Shown: one piece after another, positions 53,997 to 61,966 of the stretch | Numbering within the stretch: the first letter of the stretch is position 1 | Layout: each line of letters begins with the position of its first letter | Assembly: GCA_046546095.1 (NCBI GenBank) | Contig: JBKGYK010000001.1 | Coordinates: forward strand, 41,738-105,737 | Length of the DNA: 64,000 nucleotides | Source of the DNA: JAQIBY01 sp046546095 | GTDB taxonomy: Bacteria > Bacteroidota > Bacteroidia > Bacteroidales > ML635J-15 | Direction: 5' to 3' | The notes under the pieces: generated by a model | Told to the model about the DNA's origin: nothing | The model's input: the letters and a program-made list of their open reading frames with translations, nothing else | Databases searched by the model: none | Position numbers and translations under genes: made by a program

Positions 53997-55364
53997 TTGC
54001 AATTAAGGTCATTCATAAAACGGGATATTAATCTGCTGGAGCTTTTTAAAGGAGGTGCCATAGCACTGGTATTCAAATTCCTTTCCATCATTATCGGATA
54101 TCTGTTTTTCATCTTTCTCGCAAGACTTGTTGATGCCGAGGGGTTGGGTATTTTTTCAACATGCTGGACAATTCTAATGATCGGAGCCGTCATCGGCAAG
54201 CTGGGATTTGACACTTCCATCATAAAGTTTATTGCGGAAAACACAGGCAGGAAATCATATCACCATATCAAACCTCTGTACACCCATTGCATGGTAATTG
54301 TCCTGATAAGCAGCAGCCTGGTAGCTACCCTGATACTCCTGACCGCCAGGCCATTGAGTCTGCTGTTTTTCGATGTGGCCGATAAGGCCTTTATTATTCG
54401 GGTAGTTGGTTTGGCAGTGATTCCGCTGGCACTGATGGGTTATAATGCGGAATCCATGAAGGGTCTGAAAAAGATCACGGCCTTTTCAGCTTTTCAAAAC
54501 GGAAGCATTTATCTTTTGACAACAATCATCATTCTGATTTTCAGTACACATGATGTCAATAACAGCACAAGTATCATTGCATTGTTCATCGCATTGCTTA
54601 TCTTACTGGCGGTCAGCTATCGGGTTACAGCATATTATATGCGCAGGGTTCCAAAGGCTTCCAAAAATATGCCGGATTACAAGCCTGATATCAAATCACG
54701 GCTTAACACCTCTCTCCCGATGCTGCTTACCAATTCACTGTTTTTGATCATGAGCTATATTGACATCCTCATGCTTTCGGCCTTTAAGGCGGAAGCCAGT
54801 GTGGGGATATACAATGCATCCCTGAAAATTGCTGCTGTCATCAGCATAAGTCTTGTTGCAATCAACAGCATTGCTGCACCTAAATATGCGGAATTATTCG
54901 GAAAAAATGACAAAGCCGGCTTTCGAAAAGTTGTTAAGCAAACCAGCTTTCTGAATTTCAGTATTTCGCTGCCGGTGTTTTTGCTTGTAATCATTTTCCC
55001 GGGATTTCTGCTTGGTGTATTTGGAGAAGAGTTTCCTGCAGGCACAGGCACGCTGGTAATTCTGGCCATTGGGCAGATATTTTCAGCATTTTCCGGCTCC
55101 ACAATACATATTCTGAATATGACAGGACGTGAAAAAATCGCACGCAATATCATCATGACAACCGCAGTGGTTAATGTTATTCTCAACTATCTTTTGGTAC
55201 CACCAATGGGGATTACAGGGGCTGCCATCGCCACTACATTTTCCACCATTCTGTGGAATCTCATGTCTGAAATTGTAATTTACCGGCAATTTGGTTTTCT
55301 TACCTATCCTTTGGTTTCACTTAATCTGGCCAAAAACATCAAAAACAACATTATGAAAAAATAA
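53997..55364 (+). CDS. Polysaccharide flippase (Wzx/MATE-like)
   Basis: 455 residues with 12-14 membrane helices and the polysaccharide biosynthesis protein pattern (FKGGAIALVFKFLSIIIGYLFF, LARLVDAEGLGIF, GTLVILAIGQIFSA, TGREKIARNIIMTTAVVNVILNYLLVPPMGITGAAIAT). It would flip lipid-linked glycans across the inner membrane. No ATG begins this frame: after an in-frame stop at 53976 the first usable codons are ATT at 53994 and TTG at 53997, and the first internal Met is about 60 residues in, past the first helix. I keep TTG. The sulfotransferase starts 4 nt after its stop. Confidence 0.85.
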   Translation: MQLRSFIKRDINLLELFKGGAIALVFKFLSIIIGYLFFIFLARLVDAEGLGIFSTCWTILMIGAVIGKLGFDTSIIKFIAENTGRKSYHHIKPLYTHCMVIVLISSSLVATLILLTARPLSLLFFDVADKAFIIRVVGLAVIPLALMGYNAESMKGLKKITAFSAFQNGSIYLLTTIIILIFSTHDVNNSTSIIALFIALLILLAVSYRVTAYYMRRVPKASKNMPDYKPDIKSRLNTSLPMLLTNSLFLIMSYIDILMLSAFKAEASVGIYNASLKIAAVISISLVAINSIAAPKYAELFGKNDKAGFRKVVKQTSFLNFSISLPVFLLVIIFPGFLLGVFGEEFPAGTGTLVILAIGQIFSAFSGSTIHILNMTGREKIARNIIMTTAVVNVILNYLLVPPMGITGAAIATTFSTILWNLMSEIVIYRQFGFLTYPLVSLNLAKNIKNNIMKK

Positions 55365-55368
55365 TTGC

Positions 55369-56295
55369 ATGAAGGCCAATTTATTTATCATAGGAGCAGC
55401 AAAAAGTGGCAGCACATCTCTGGCACACTATCTGGGTCAACATCCTGATATTTATCTTAGTCCAATCAAGGAGCCCAACCATTTCTCCAGAGAAATAGAT
55501 CTCAAAAAACTATCACCACATTACAAGAAACACAATTTCCTGGATACTGACAGTTACTTTTCAAAAGAGAAACTTGAAGATATTCAACTGAGCATTGTTC
55601 AGAATCCGGATCAATATGCCCGCCTTTTTGAAGCAGGTAAAAATGCCAAATACAGGACTGAAGCATCTGTAAGCTATATGTATTCACCTGTGGCAAGCAG
55701 GGAAATATACAATTACAATCCGGATGCAAGGATTATCGCAATATTGCGTCATCCTGCAGAGCGGGCTTTCTCACATTACCTGATGGCACTTAGGTACGGA
55801 TACACGTCTCTTTCTTTTCGCGAGGCTTTTGAAAAAGATAAGCAGACAGAGCCCAAAGGCTGGGGAATCACTGAACTGTTTTATGAGCTGGGATTGTATC
55901 ATCAACAGTTACAAAGATATTATGACCTGTTTCCTCCAGAAAACATCTGTGTGCTTTTGTTTGAAGATATGGCCAGGCATCCTGATGCTGTCATTCGCAA
56001 ATGTTTTGATTTTCTTGATATCCCTTACCATCCGGTTGATAGCTCCGGCATTCAGAATGCAGGGGAAGTACCAAAAAACCCGGGTCTCAATAAAATACTA
56101 TACCGCAGCGGTCTGACAAAAGCGGCATCTGCACTCCTGCCAGGAAAACTTGTCAGCAGAGCCAAATCCGGACTTCTCAAAAAAGAAAAACCGGTTCTCA
56201 GTGATGCAGACAAAGATTATCTGAAGCATTTGTATGCAGGAGAGATCAAACGCACTGCTGAATTAACAGGCTTAGACCTGAATCACTGGGTATGA
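55369..56295 (+). CDS. PAPS-dependent sulfotransferase
   Basis: 308 residues. The 5'-PAPS loop is AAKSGSTSL (residues 10-18), and the 3'-phosphate motif is ILRHPAERAFSHY. These mark the sulfotransferase family (glycan/heparan-type). It would transfer sulfate from PAPS to a hydroxyl or amine on a glycan or lipid. With the adjacent flippase it suggests a sulfated surface glycan or capnine-like lipid decoration. PAP formed would be removed by CysQ (40250-41062). Confidence 0.9.
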   Translation: MKANLFIIGAAKSGSTSLAHYLGQHPDIYLSPIKEPNHFSREIDLKKLSPHYKKHNFLDTDSYFSKEKLEDIQLSIVQNPDQYARLFEAGKNAKYRTEASVSYMYSPVASREIYNYNPDARIIAILRHPAERAFSHYLMALRYGYTSLSFREAFEKDKQTEPKGWGITELFYELGLYHQQLQRYYDLFPPENICVLLFEDMARHPDAVIRKCFDFLDIPYHPVDSSGIQNAGEVPKNPGLNKILYRSGLTKAASALLPGKLVSRAKSGLLKKEKPVLSDADKDYLKHLYAGEIKRTAELTGLDLNHWV

Positions 56296-56370
56296 ACGAT
56301 TTCCGGCAAATCACACACATTTATACTGATTGTTACATTTTTCCTAAAAAGGAAAGGGCAGACAACGAAT

Positions 56371-58353
56371 TTAATCAAGGTTAGGAATATAGTCATTGGC
56401 GGTAACACGGAATTCAGTACGCCGGTTCATCTGGTTGGCAATTTCCTGCTGTTCTTCACTAAGATTTTCAACAAATCCGGGAGTGAGTACATCGCCCTCC
56501 TCCAGCCAGTCGTATTGCCGCGCAAGTTCCTCATCAGCCTCAATGGGCCGGGATTCTCCAAAACCTTCTGTAGATAATCGTCCGGCAGGGATTCCCTGGG
56601 ACTGCAGGTAAGCGGAAACGGCCTCAGCACGTTTTTCGCTGAGCTTCATATTATCTTCATCACTACCGATCATATCAGTATGGGCAGCCAACTCTACCAC
56701 CAGATTGGGATTATCATTAAGCAACTCAACCACACTATCCAGGGAATGTTTGGCGGCATCAGTGAGATCAAAGCTGCCAAATTCAAATTCAATATTGGGA
56801 ATTTCAAAGGTTTTATTGTATGTTTCCAGTTCTACCTCATGCTCAAAAGTGTGGTTATAGTAAAGAGTATCGGTGGTAAATCTGGCTTTTCCATTAAAGT
56901 ATCCGTCTTTATGCACCACATACACATAATCGGTATTGGATTTCAGGTTAAAAGAGAAGAATCCGTCATAGGCATCGGTTGTATCGGTAAACATGGTTCC
57001 ATCTGAGCCAATCAGGTGTACAACCGCGCTGTCAATGGGTTCTTCGGTATCTTTATCAATCACAAACCCTTCTATATCAAATTTCAGGGAAGGTTTCTCA
57101 AAATAATAAATATCGGCACCTTTGGATCCGGGCCTGTCGCTGGTGAAATACCCTTTATCTTCCTCCTTGTAATAATAAATACCATAATCATTTCCCGGAG
57201 AAGAAAAGGGAGGTTTCATATTATTGACCCGCCATTTGTAAGCGCTCGTCTTTACAGCTTTGAAAAGATCAAGGCCGCCCATGTTTGGCAATTGGTTGCT
57301 GGCGAAATAAAGTGTTGAGTCGTTTCGCATATATGGGAAGAGTTCATCATTTGGCGTATTGACATCCGGGCCCAGGTTTTTGGGTTTTCCCCAGCCTCCG
57401 TCTTCTTTTTCCACATACCAGATATCAGCACCTCCGTAGCCTCCGTCTTTCCGGGCAGAAAAATAAAGGCGTTCGCCATCCGGTGACAAAGCAGGATGAC
57501 CAATTGAGACAGTATCTGAAATTATGGGTACTCTTTCGGGATTCATCCAGTCTGACCCTGATTTTGATATTTCATATATCTGACATCCAAGCTTTTGACC
57601 TTTTTCAACCTGACAGGAAGTAAAATACATACTGGATCCATTGGCAAACAATTCCGGTGTTCCTTCGTCCCACTCAGAATTGAGAGAGTCAAGATTTTTC
57701 GGATCACTCCAATCGCCCTGCCGGCTTTTCTTACTGACAAAAATATCAGAAAAGCGTTCTCCGGTAATATCGGATTTCTTTTTTCCGGTGACACCTTTGC
57801 GCGTAGAAGCAAAAAACACATGATCAAAACCATCCTTCTCCACAACACCTGGGGTAAAGTCATCATCCCGTGAATTAAAATCACGTACATCGCTTACTTC
57901 AAAGCGGGTTTTGGCAGTCTTCCATTCCATTGCAAGTTTTGTACTTTCCCGCATAATATCAACAACACTGTCTGCGCCGTTTATCTCTGTGTATTCATCA
58001 TACACTTCAATGGCATCTTCATATTTGTCCATCAGGCGGTACACTTCAGCCAGTTTAATCCAGGCCTCTTTGTTGGATTCATCGTATTTTGCTGCTCTGA
58101 AAAGATATGTGCGGGCACGCCGAATATTTCCGGAAAGATAATAAGCATTTCCGATTTTAAAATATACCGGAGCCCTTTCATCACGGGTATTGAGTTTTTT
58201 TAATACTCGTTGATATCTGTCAATGCAACGATAATACTCACCTGCTTCATAAATGGCATCAGCTTTTTGCATACGTTTTTCCTGAGCCTTCAAAGGCAGA
58301 CTGAAGCTCAATGTAAAGATCAAAATAATATATGTCAGGTAGCGCAGATGCAT
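56371..58353 (-). CDS. PorE-like protein: TPR, PD40 propeller, regulatory-like domain, OmpA
   Basis: From the ATG at 58353 (660 residues) a clean signal peptide results (MHLRYLTYIILIFTLSFSLPLKAQ); an ATG 12 codons earlier is the alternative. Domain order is TPR (about 25-130), PD40/WD40-like propeller (about 155-395, with YFTS, LSPDGERLYFSARKDGGYGG, DIWYVEKED), a carboxypeptidase-regulatory-like domain (about 420-505) and an OmpA C-domain with AAHTDMIGSDEDNMKLSEKRA. This order is that of PorE of the type IX secretion system; paralogous OmpA/PD40 proteins exist. It probably anchors the T9SS ring or another outer-membrane complex to peptidoglycan. Confidence 0.87.
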   Translation of the reverse strand: MHLRYLTYIILIFTLSFSLPLKAQEKRMQKADAIYEAGEYYRCIDRYQRVLKKLNTRDERAPVYFKIGNAYYLSGNIRRARTYLFRAAKYDESNKEAWIKLAEVYRLMDKYEDAIEVYDEYTEINGADSVVDIMRESTKLAMEWKTAKTRFEVSDVRDFNSRDDDFTPGVVEKDGFDHVFFASTRKGVTGKKKSDITGERFSDIFVSKKSRQGDWSDPKNLDSLNSEWDEGTPELFANGSSMYFTSCQVEKGQKLGCQIYEISKSGSDWMNPERVPIISDTVSIGHPALSPDGERLYFSARKDGGYGGADIWYVEKEDGGWGKPKNLGPDVNTPNDELFPYMRNDSTLYFASNQLPNMGGLDLFKAVKTSAYKWRVNNMKPPFSSPGNDYGIYYYKEEDKGYFTSDRPGSKGADIYYFEKPSLKFDIEGFVIDKDTEEPIDSAVVHLIGSDGTMFTDTTDAYDGFFSFNLKSNTDYVYVVHKDGYFNGKARFTTDTLYYNHTFEHEVELETYNKTFEIPNIEFEFGSFDLTDAAKHSLDSVVELLNDNPNLVVELAAHTDMIGSDEDNMKLSEKRAEAVSAYLQSQGIPAGRLSTEGFGESRPIEADEELARQYDWLEEGDVLTPGFVENLSEEQQEIANQMNRRTEFRVTANDYIPNLD

Positions 58354-58411
58354 TCTTTGCAAAATCAGATGTATAAACGATGCGAACAAGGCTTTATTAT
58401 TTAAAAAACAT

Positions 58412-58419
58412 CAAATATA
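58412..58419 (-). promoter_or_regulatory. -7 box of the PorE-like gene
   Basis: The minus strand reads TATATTTG, a full match, about 58 nt before the ATG at 58353. No TTG at the -33 distance. Confidence 0.5.
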
Positions 58420-58472
58420 AAAAAGATAAACGAGAAAAAATCACTGTCATGATGTAGATGCAGAATAAGTAT

Positions 58473-58505
58473 AAAAAAGCCTGTCGGTTTTATGAACAGG
58501 CTTTT
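58473..58505 (-). terminator. Intrinsic terminator of ftcD
   Basis: Stem of 10 bp (AAAAGCCTGT with ACAGGCTTTT, 11-nt loop). On the minus strand it ends in a run of six T, 30 nt after the ftcD stop. Confidence 0.82.
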
Positions 58506-58534
58506 CAGTTGTTTTAAGAATTACTGGAATTATT

Positions 58535-60229
58535 TTATATTTTACTTTCGGTAATGCGAATGATTTCATCTTCCATGGCTTTGGCCTTTTTCTCAATATC
58601 TTCCGCCTCTTTGAGCACCTTGTCAACAAAATCTTTATCATCAAAATCGGCTGTATTGATGCGTACATTCAGGCGTGCACCACGCACACCGGCCATTGCG
58701 GCCAGAGCACCGACTGCAGCATCGGAAACAGAGTTGGGATTGCCTTCTGCGGCCATTGCTTTCATCACCTCCATACTTTCGTAACACACTCTCATTGTTT
58801 TCAGTGGTACTTCAATGGCATAGCGTGTTGCATCTTTTATTGCCCTGGCACGGGCGGCCTTTTCTTCTTCCGTTTTTTTGGACAAACCGAAGGCATCCAT
58901 GATTTTGTTAAAAGCCTTTGTGTCTTCGTCTACAAGATGCAGGAGTTCATCATGATATTTTTTCCCTTTTTCTGCCCATTGGCTGAATTCTTCCCATCTT
59001 TCATCCCATCCGCGTTTATGTGATGAGAGATTGGCAACCATGGTGCCGAGTGCTGCACCCATAGAGCCCATGTAAGCAGAGATGGAACCGCCACCGGGCG
59101 CTGGAGATTCGGAAGCTGTTTCCCAGACAAAGTCGGTCAGTTTCATATCAACCAGCTTTTTCTCCTTGTCTTGTCTGGCCATGACATATTCAATAATCTT
59201 CTCTTCCGGTTTAAATTCATAGAGATCATCAAGCCCCATAGATTTCACGGCAATCTTGATAAGCTCCTTATCGCTGATGCCAAGGGATCGGTTTTGTTTC
59301 TTCAGGAAGTACCGGCCAGCTTCAAGCATGGCTTCCAGCGGCACAAGTCCCACCAATTCTGATCCGGTAACCCTTAACCCACGGGCATTGGCGCGCTCAT
59401 ACACAGTATCATAAGCTTTATGAACTGATGTTACACTAATGTTGGTCAGGTTCATGGAAATCTGAGCAATACCAAACTCATCAATAAACCAGCCTATAGC
59501 TTTTACTGATTTGAGCAGCCCGGGTTCCCACACCGGATTACCGTTTTCATCTTTGATGAGTTTTCCGGTAAGTTTTCCTCCTTCACGCTTTTTACGGCCC
59601 TTTTCTCTTACATCAAAGGCCACAGCATTGGCACGACGGGTAGATGTTGTATTCAGATTGACATTAAAGGCCACCAGGAAATCACGTGCACCGACGGCAG
59701 TAAGACCTGTACGTGCAACTCTGTCGTTAAACTCCGCAGGGCCAAAGTCTGGCTTCCACTCCTCAGTTACAATGCGGTCCGGGAGGGCTTCATATTCTCC
59801 TGCACGGCAATTTGCAAGATTTCTACGCTGGGGTGTAAATGCTGCGTGTTCATAACAATACACAGGAATTTCAAGCTCATCACCAATGCGTTTGGCCAGG
59901 TCTCTGGCGTATTCTACAGTTTCTTCCATGCTGATGCCTGAAACAGGAACCAGAGGACATACATCTGTAGCACCGAAGCGCGGGTGAGCTCCACTGTGGG
60001 TAGACATATCAATGAGTTCAGAAGCTTTCTTTATACCCCGGACAGCTGCCTCCATAACCGGCTCCGGTTCACCAACAAAGGTAACCACTGTACGGTTGGT
60101 CGCCGCACCGGGATCTACATCCAACAATGATATGCCATCAACGGATTCAATGGCATCAGTAATTTCTTTTATTACGGACATGTCGCGTCCTTCACTGAAA
60201 TTGGGAACACATTCGATCAATTTTGTCAT
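58535..60229 (-). CDS. ftcD: Bifunctional glutamate formimidoyltransferase / formimidoyl-THF cyclodeaminase
   Basis: 564 residues, close to the 541-residue mammalian FTCD. The N-terminal domains carry LIECVPNFSEGRD, LDVDPGAATNRTVVTFVG and HSGAHPRFGATDVCPLVP (transferase). The C-terminal domain (about 360-560) has the cyclodeaminase motif SPAPGGGSISAYMGSMGAALG. It takes the formimino group of N-formimino-glutamate onto tetrahydrofolate and then deaminates it, linking histidine breakdown to the one-carbon pool. Other hut genes are not in the window. It has its own terminator and a -7 box. Confidence 0.96.
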   Translation of the reverse strand: MTKLIECVPNFSEGRDMSVIKEITDAIESVDGISLLDVDPGAATNRTVVTFVGEPEPVMEAAVRGIKKASELIDMSTHSGAHPRFGATDVCPLVPVSGISMEETVEYARDLAKRIGDELEIPVYCYEHAAFTPQRRNLANCRAGEYEALPDRIVTEEWKPDFGPAEFNDRVARTGLTAVGARDFLVAFNVNLNTTSTRRANAVAFDVREKGRKKREGGKLTGKLIKDENGNPVWEPGLLKSVKAIGWFIDEFGIAQISMNLTNISVTSVHKAYDTVYERANARGLRVTGSELVGLVPLEAMLEAGRYFLKKQNRSLGISDKELIKIAVKSMGLDDLYEFKPEEKIIEYVMARQDKEKKLVDMKLTDFVWETASESPAPGGGSISAYMGSMGAALGTMVANLSSHKRGWDERWEEFSQWAEKGKKYHDELLHLVDEDTKAFNKIMDAFGLSKKTEEEKAARARAIKDATRYAIEVPLKTMRVCYESMEVMKAMAAEGNPNSVSDAAVGALAAMAGVRGARLNVRINTADFDDKDFVDKVLKEAEDIEKKAKAMEDEIIRITESKI

Positions 60230-60247
60230 AAGTCTGTATTTTTTTTA

Positions 60248-60255
60248 CAAAATTA
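60248..60255 (-). promoter_or_regulatory. -7 box of ftcD
   Basis: The minus strand reads TAATTTTG, a full match, 18 nt before the ftcD ATG, in the short gap after the DUF4197 gene. The -33 site is not clear. Confidence 0.5.
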
Positions 60256-60269
60256 ACAATCTTTAACAT

Positions 60270-60995
60270 TCATCGGACAGAACCGAAGACCTTTTTCAGA
60301 AGTTCTGTAACACGTTTGTGGGGATTTTCCCGTATTTGCTTTTCCTCCTCTGCAATCAAAATGAACAATCCGTCAATGGTTTTTTCTGTAACATAAGCAT
60401 TCAGATCCGGGTTAATTTCCGGGTCACCACTGATAATTCTTGCTTTATTGTAAACTTTTATCATGGGCTCCCAGTATTTGGTCAACTGTACCTGATTGGT
60501 CGCCTTTTCAATCTCAGGGTAACAAATGGCTTGCAATTCTGATTTGGTTTTGCTCTTAAAATATTGTGTGGCAGCATTCTCTTCACCATGCAAAATGCGT
60601 CTGGCCTCCTGTATACTCATCTCCCTGAGTGCCGCCATAAAAATCGGCTTCACATTGGCAGCAGCATTTTCAGCAGCCCGGTTCAGGGTTTTCTCAAAGG
60701 TTTCAACTTGCTCATCAAGGCCAAAGTCAAGTGCAGTTTCCTTTACTTTCTGAGCAGCGGGAGGGAAAGGCACATATATCCTGCTGTTTTCATAAAAACC
60801 ATCCTTGACGGATGCATCACTCACCGCCCTGTCTATCCCTATTTCCAGGGCTTCAGTCAATCCTGCCCGGATCTCTTCCCTGCTGAGTTCTGTGCTCCCC
60901 TGATCAAGCTCTCCCGAAATCTCCTGTAACACATCACATGCCGATGAAACAAGCATTATCAGAACTAAAAATAAAATTAACTTGGGATTCTTCAT
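60270..60995 (-). CDS. DUF4197 lipoprotein
   Basis: The ATG at 60995 gives a lipoprotein signal (MKNPKLILFLVLIML, lipobox SSAC); the frame is open 11 codons further up. The 241-residue protein fits DUF4197: LSREEIRAGLTEALEIGIDRAV, FYENSRIYVPFPPAAQKV, MSIQEARRILHGEENAATQYF and a C-terminal TEKTIDGLFILIAEEEKQIRENP. The family is helical, periplasmic, of unknown function, in Bacteroidota and Proteobacteria. It lies upstream of ftcD, which has its own promoter. Confidence 0.9.
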   Translation of the reverse strand: MKNPKLILFLVLIMLVSSACDVLQEISGELDQGSTELSREEIRAGLTEALEIGIDRAVSDASVKDGFYENSRIYVPFPPAAQKVKETALDFGLDEQVETFEKTLNRAAENAAANVKPIFMAALREMSIQEARRILHGEENAATQYFKSKTKSELQAICYPEIEKATNQVQLTKYWEPMIKVYNKARIISGDPEINPDLNAYVTEKTIDGLFILIAEEEKQIRENPHKRVTELLKKVFGSVR

Positions 60996-61011
60996 GTTTT
61001 GCTTATTTTTG
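60982..61011 (+). promoter_or_regulatory. Promoter of the START-domain gene, reaching into the DUF4197 gene
   Basis: TTG at 60982-60984, exactly 19 nt, then TATTTTTG at 61004-61011, a perfect Bacteroidota promoter. The -33 element lies inside the first codons of the divergent DUF4197 gene. The START gene begins at 61068. Confidence 0.72.
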
Positions 61012-61067
61012 GAATACTGTTTGAACATAAAAATACAAAGATTTTTTTAATCAGCCTGAAATAAATC

Positions 61068-61670
61068 ATGAAAAGAATATTTTTCATACTTATCATTGCA
61101 CTCACTTCTCTGCATTCTTTTGGCCAAAGCGATTGGGAGTTACAAAAAAGTGAGGACAATATTGATGTCTTTTTCAGGCAATCATCAGAACATAAATATG
61201 ACATCAAGGTTGTGACCGGTTTCAATATTCCCCACCAGGATCTTATGTCGGTTTTATATGATATTGAACGCTATCCTGCCTGGGTGTATAGATGCGAAAC
61301 AGCAAAATGGCTAAACAAGAACAATGGTGAGCGCGTTATGTATTCCATTACTGATATTCCCTGGCCTTTCAATGACAGGGATATCATAACCAAAATGCAA
61401 AAACCGGAGTATAAAAATCAAAAAGTAATATTGCGATCAGTAGCCCTGCCGGAATACATTCCTCCCAAAGAAGGCCTGACACGTCAGAATTTTTCACAAG
61501 TCACCTGGATTATATCCACAAATGATGATAAATCAACAAGAGTTACTTATTTGTTGAGCCTGGAAATCACAGAAAACATCCCTGAATTTATTTTGAAATT
61601 GATCACAACCAAAGGCCCCTATGAGAGTTTTAATAATTTGCACAAGCTGATTGCCGATCAGGAAAACTAG
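61068..61670 (+). CDS. Exported START-domain lipid-binding-like protein
   Basis: 200 residues with signal peptide (MKRIFFILIIALTSLHSFGQ). The mature part has the START pattern: WELQKSEDNIDVFFRQSS, FNIPHQDLMSVLYDIERYPAWVYRCETAKWL, MYSITDIPWPFNDRDIITKM and a final helix. START domains bind lipids or other hydrophobic ligands; a periplasmic member may move or sense lipids. It has its own perfect promoter and no evident partner. Confidence 0.85.
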   Translation: MKRIFFILIIALTSLHSFGQSDWELQKSEDNIDVFFRQSSEHKYDIKVVTGFNIPHQDLMSVLYDIERYPAWVYRCETAKWLNKNNGERVMYSITDIPWPFNDRDIITKMQKPEYKNQKVILRSVALPEYIPPKEGLTRQNFSQVTWIISTNDDKSTRVTYLLSLEITENIPEFILKLITTKGPYESFNNLHKLIADQEN

Positions 61671-61966
61671 CAATATCCCTTGCCTGTTTTGCCTATTTTA
61701 ATTTAGACTTATTTCATTTTAACACAAATAACACAACCCCTTTATCATCAGGCTGAAATACAATAACTTGAATCAGCCATCCTGAGCTATCCTTAACATT
61801 AATTTCAAGAACAACAAATCTTTTTGTAAAAATTATTATCAATAAGGCAATTTATATTATACTTACCGCATGACCTTAGCAAATTAAGTGTTTTCACTTA
61901 CGGTTAAAATGCAACTTTTGGCATTTTATTACCGTATATTTGATAAATGCCCTAAAGAACTAGCTT
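61671..61966 (+). promoter_or_regulatory. Upstream region of the large surface protein, with a -7 box
   Basis: About 300 AT-rich bases with no gene. TATATTTG at 61935-61942 is a full -7 match, 24 nt before the ATG at 61967; a TTG lies at 61918-61920 but at 14-nt spacing. No terminator for the START gene was found. Confidence 0.45.

Noticed and set aside
56340..56355. Hairpin TTTCCT-AAAA-AGGAAA between the sulfotransferase and PorE-like genes
   Set aside because: Only a 6-bp, AT-rich stem without a clear U tract; too weak to call a terminator.
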